The notes under the pieces were generated by a model, which was not told where the DNA came from, ran no database searches, and saw only the letters and a program-made list of their open reading frames with translations. Source: Pterois miles (taxonomy: Eukaryota; Chordata; Actinopteri; Perciformes; Scorpaenidae). Taken from it: a DNA stretch of 64,000 nucleotides. A program made the position numbers and the translations under genes. This document shows positions 61,555 through 64,000 of this stretch, in pieces (within the stretch, counting starts at the first letter, position 1; every line of letters begins with the position of its first letter). The stretch spans positions 3,003,501-3,067,500 of the forward strand of contig CAMQGK010000514.1 of the NCBI GenBank assembly GCA_947000775.1, in the 5' to 3' direction.

Positions 61555-61665
61555 GGGGGGGGGGGGGGGGGGGGGGGGGGGAGGGGGGGGGAAAAAAAAA
61601 AAAAAGGAAAAAAAAAAAAAAAGGGGGGGGGGGGGGAAGGGGAAAAAAAAAGGGGGGAGAATCAA
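61555..61665. repeat. Poly-G/poly-A low-complexity tract, possible assembly error
   Basis: About 26 G, then blocks of pure G and pure A of 7-17 bases with almost no other base. Such alternating homopolymers are typical of mis-called low-quality reads, though a real purine tract is possible. Frames on the minus strand through it (Pro and Phe runs) are artefacts. Confidence 0.9.
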
Positions 61666-64000
61666 ATCTAACAATACATAAAATATAAAATAAAATAGCA
61701 CATATTCGTAGACAGGTGTACAGCAACTGCAAAGTGAGTGAATGTATAATGCCAATAAAAACAAATAATACCTAAAGAAATACATAAAGAAAATAATACT
61801 GTATATACACACAGTCTCAGAGATGTAAACAAGCAGTAAATAAAATCCAGTATCAACATTTCATATTTCAGCTGTGTTTATATTGTTTTCATTACTATTA
61901 TTTTCACTTTTTATTTATATCTTAAAGTGATATAGGTCATATTTGTATAGTGTTCCTCTTGTTAATTTTACTGCCTATTGGCCCCAAAGCAACTTCGTAG
62001 TGAATACCTGATACACCTAAATAAACATTATGATTCTGATGTGCAATAATGTGAACCCAACCACTCATTTACTCTATTTTCCTTTTTAAATTTATTTATT
62101 ATATATTTATTGTTTACTGATATTATATCTTTGGTTTTTAGTGATGATGTGAATGTTTAAATAGAATATATGGAGGCAAAGTGACAGGCATATTAACTTA
62201 AAGTTATTGCCTGTATTTATTCCCTGTGTCCAAAAATGCTTTCTTAAAGAATTTATTGTACACTTAAACAACTTTTTTGAGCTGTAAACTAGACTTTGGG
62301 TGTCTTGAAAGGCGCCACCAAATAAAATGTATTATTATTATTACTATTAATGCTGGTTTTAAAAATGAAATTTCCTAAAATCTACATTTCATGGGTTGAA
62401 AATGTTTGAACACCGTAGTGTTTTAAAACAGACCTGAACTTCGCAAAGCCACTGTTGACGGGTAAGTCCAACACGGTTGACCCTATTTCATGACATTTAT
62501 ATACATACAGTATATTTAAAAAAAATAATATGTTAATAATAATAAAATGCCCCTTTTCATCAGTGCTGACGTGGTGGTTTAAAAACTAATTTGCGTGTCA
62601 CAGTTCACCAAAGTAACCAAGTTAAACCACTTTTTGTGGACTCCTTCAACACATATGGACAAGTGAATATTGTTTTAAGACAGACTTGAGGCAACGTGAA
62701 CTTATCCTTTAAATGAAGATGCATCTGTGACACAATGCAGTTTTTAAATTGGCATAAAAACATATTCCTAGTCCTGGATTTGAAAAAAAAAAACACATCT
62801 GTGCAGTCAGTGTATGAGAAGAAATGCCTGGTTTGTAATGGCAGGAATATAATAAGCAGCTTCCTTTTGATAACAGAAAGCGAGGATCCACCCACACGTC
62901 CTGTAAACATCTCACATCAGTTCACGTGAAATCCTGCAGACCAGAAGAAAACTTTGCATGTTGAATCAAGCAGAGTCCGATTTTTCTGTAGAGAAATATA
63001 TCTCAGGTTTATTACCCTCAGATTTCTTCAGTGAATGCCTTACAGTACTTATAAAACAGTATGTACACATTGCTTTAAAGTTACACAGTCCTTGTTTGGT
63101 AGTGCTCCTCCATCTTTGTCCAACTGTTGCAATCTAAGAAAATTCAAGTCAAACAGCCATAAAGGTTTCTACTTTACATACTCTGGGGAAACGAAAAGGG
63201 AAAATAACTTTACTTCCATATCAGTTTATAAATCCAAGACCAAACTGGATTGAAAGCATTATATTTGTTGTATTTCAGGTGCTTGATTTAGCAGAAATCT
63301 CAACTGCAACTCTGAAAACCTTGATAAATCCAGCCTGATCTCTCCGCAGACCAGGCACCTTTAATAAAAGGATGATATAATAGATGTAAAAACCTGTCGT
63401 GGGGCCACTTCACTCTCCTCACCTTTTGTTTCTGCAACCTCAAACCACTTGTGAATGATACACAGTGTGGAAAACTCACCGGCCTGAGAACCCTGCACCA
63501 GAAAATATTTAACCTTCGTACAGGTCTAATCATCACACCGCTGCAGGGCTAAAAACAACACTACAGGAGTTGCTGATAAGCCCTGCTCCCCCGCTCCAAT
63601 CCCATGGTAGAAAAAAAAAAAGGTCTGAACAATAAAAAGGGCTTAGCAGATCGGACCGGCAGTCAAAGCCGCAGGAATTTCAATACTTCTGAGCGGCGGG
63701 AGAGGAGACGAGATAAGGGCAAGGTGAAAAATAGGAGGGAGATACAGGATGCTGGAGGATGACAGGATGGGAAAGAGAGAAGCTTTGGTTATCTAATGAC
63801 AAAAAAAGGACGATATGAGAGATAAATTATTATTTGAGGTCAACTCTGTGCAATGTTTATTGCTATTTTAATGCCTTCCTAGCAAAACAATGGGAGTAAA
63901 ACGTCTTATAAATAGAGCTATTGTTCTATTTCAGCATCACACCAATGCCCATCTCCTCATGTACAGAGTATTTACAGTAATATCACACAAACAGCAATCA
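61666..64000. other. Intergenic DNA, no gene identified
   Basis: AT-rich with a LINE-type tail near 62300-62345. TTTATT motifs near 63010 and 63857 are AATAAA on the minus strand and could mark the 3' end of a gene lying to the right. A purine-rich stretch (GGGAGAGGAGACGAG) is near 63700. No coding frame is supported. Confidence 0.45.

Overview
This is eukaryotic DNA, most likely nuclear DNA of a percomorph-type teleost fish. The evidence is a spliced CNNM3-like gene with vertebrate exon layout and GT-AG introns, a tRNA-derived SINE, DNA-transposon and LINE fragments, long (TA)n and (GAA)n tracts, and AT-rich intergenic DNA. There are no operons, bacterial genes or CRISPR arrays.

Layout. 1-30300 is one continuous AT-rich satellite array with a unit of about 158-161 bp, roughly 190 copies, all in the same orientation. 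Each unit is itself four diverged ~40-bp blocks. Linked variants reveal a ~640-bp (four-unit) period, and a ~7.03-kb stretch is duplicated in tandem (about 12.0-19.0 kb and 19.0-24.7 kb, with part of a third copy after that). From 30300 to 32380 the same repeat decays outward: an old diverged tetramer, then an inverted patch (31432-31660), then short degenerate monomers with a 57-bp palindrome. A GC-rich 17-18-bp minisatellite (32544-32793) follows.

33-41.8 kb is intergenic DNA made largely of old mobile elements: a nested insertion, the 3' end of a LINE, a ~2.06-kb element with terminal inverted repeats, and diverged dispersed repeats. 41.85-44.8 kb carries a promoter-like segment and three phase-compatible exons that may be the start of an unrecognised plus-strand gene. 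45.6-47.25 kb holds an alternating purine/pyrimidine minisatellite flanked by inverted copies of an AT-rich repeat.

47.86-61.08 kb is the one gene I can identify with confidence: cnnm3 on the minus strand, ten coding exons reconstructed with consistent phases into a 751-residue protein (signal peptide, extracellular domain, DUF21 membrane domain, CBS pair, cyclic-nucleotide-binding-like domain). Its introns contain a 65-bp tandem repeat, a TIR element, a SINE, a perfect 39-bp inverted repeat and an internal promoter-like segment. A CpG-rich promoter lies at 61.08-61.35 kb. 61.4-64 kb has a suspect poly-G/poly-A tract and otherwise nothing I can identify.

The most unusual structure is the four-level satellite hierarchy (40 bp, 160 bp, 640 bp, 7 kb) with an age gradient at its edge. 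No novel multi-gene system was found.
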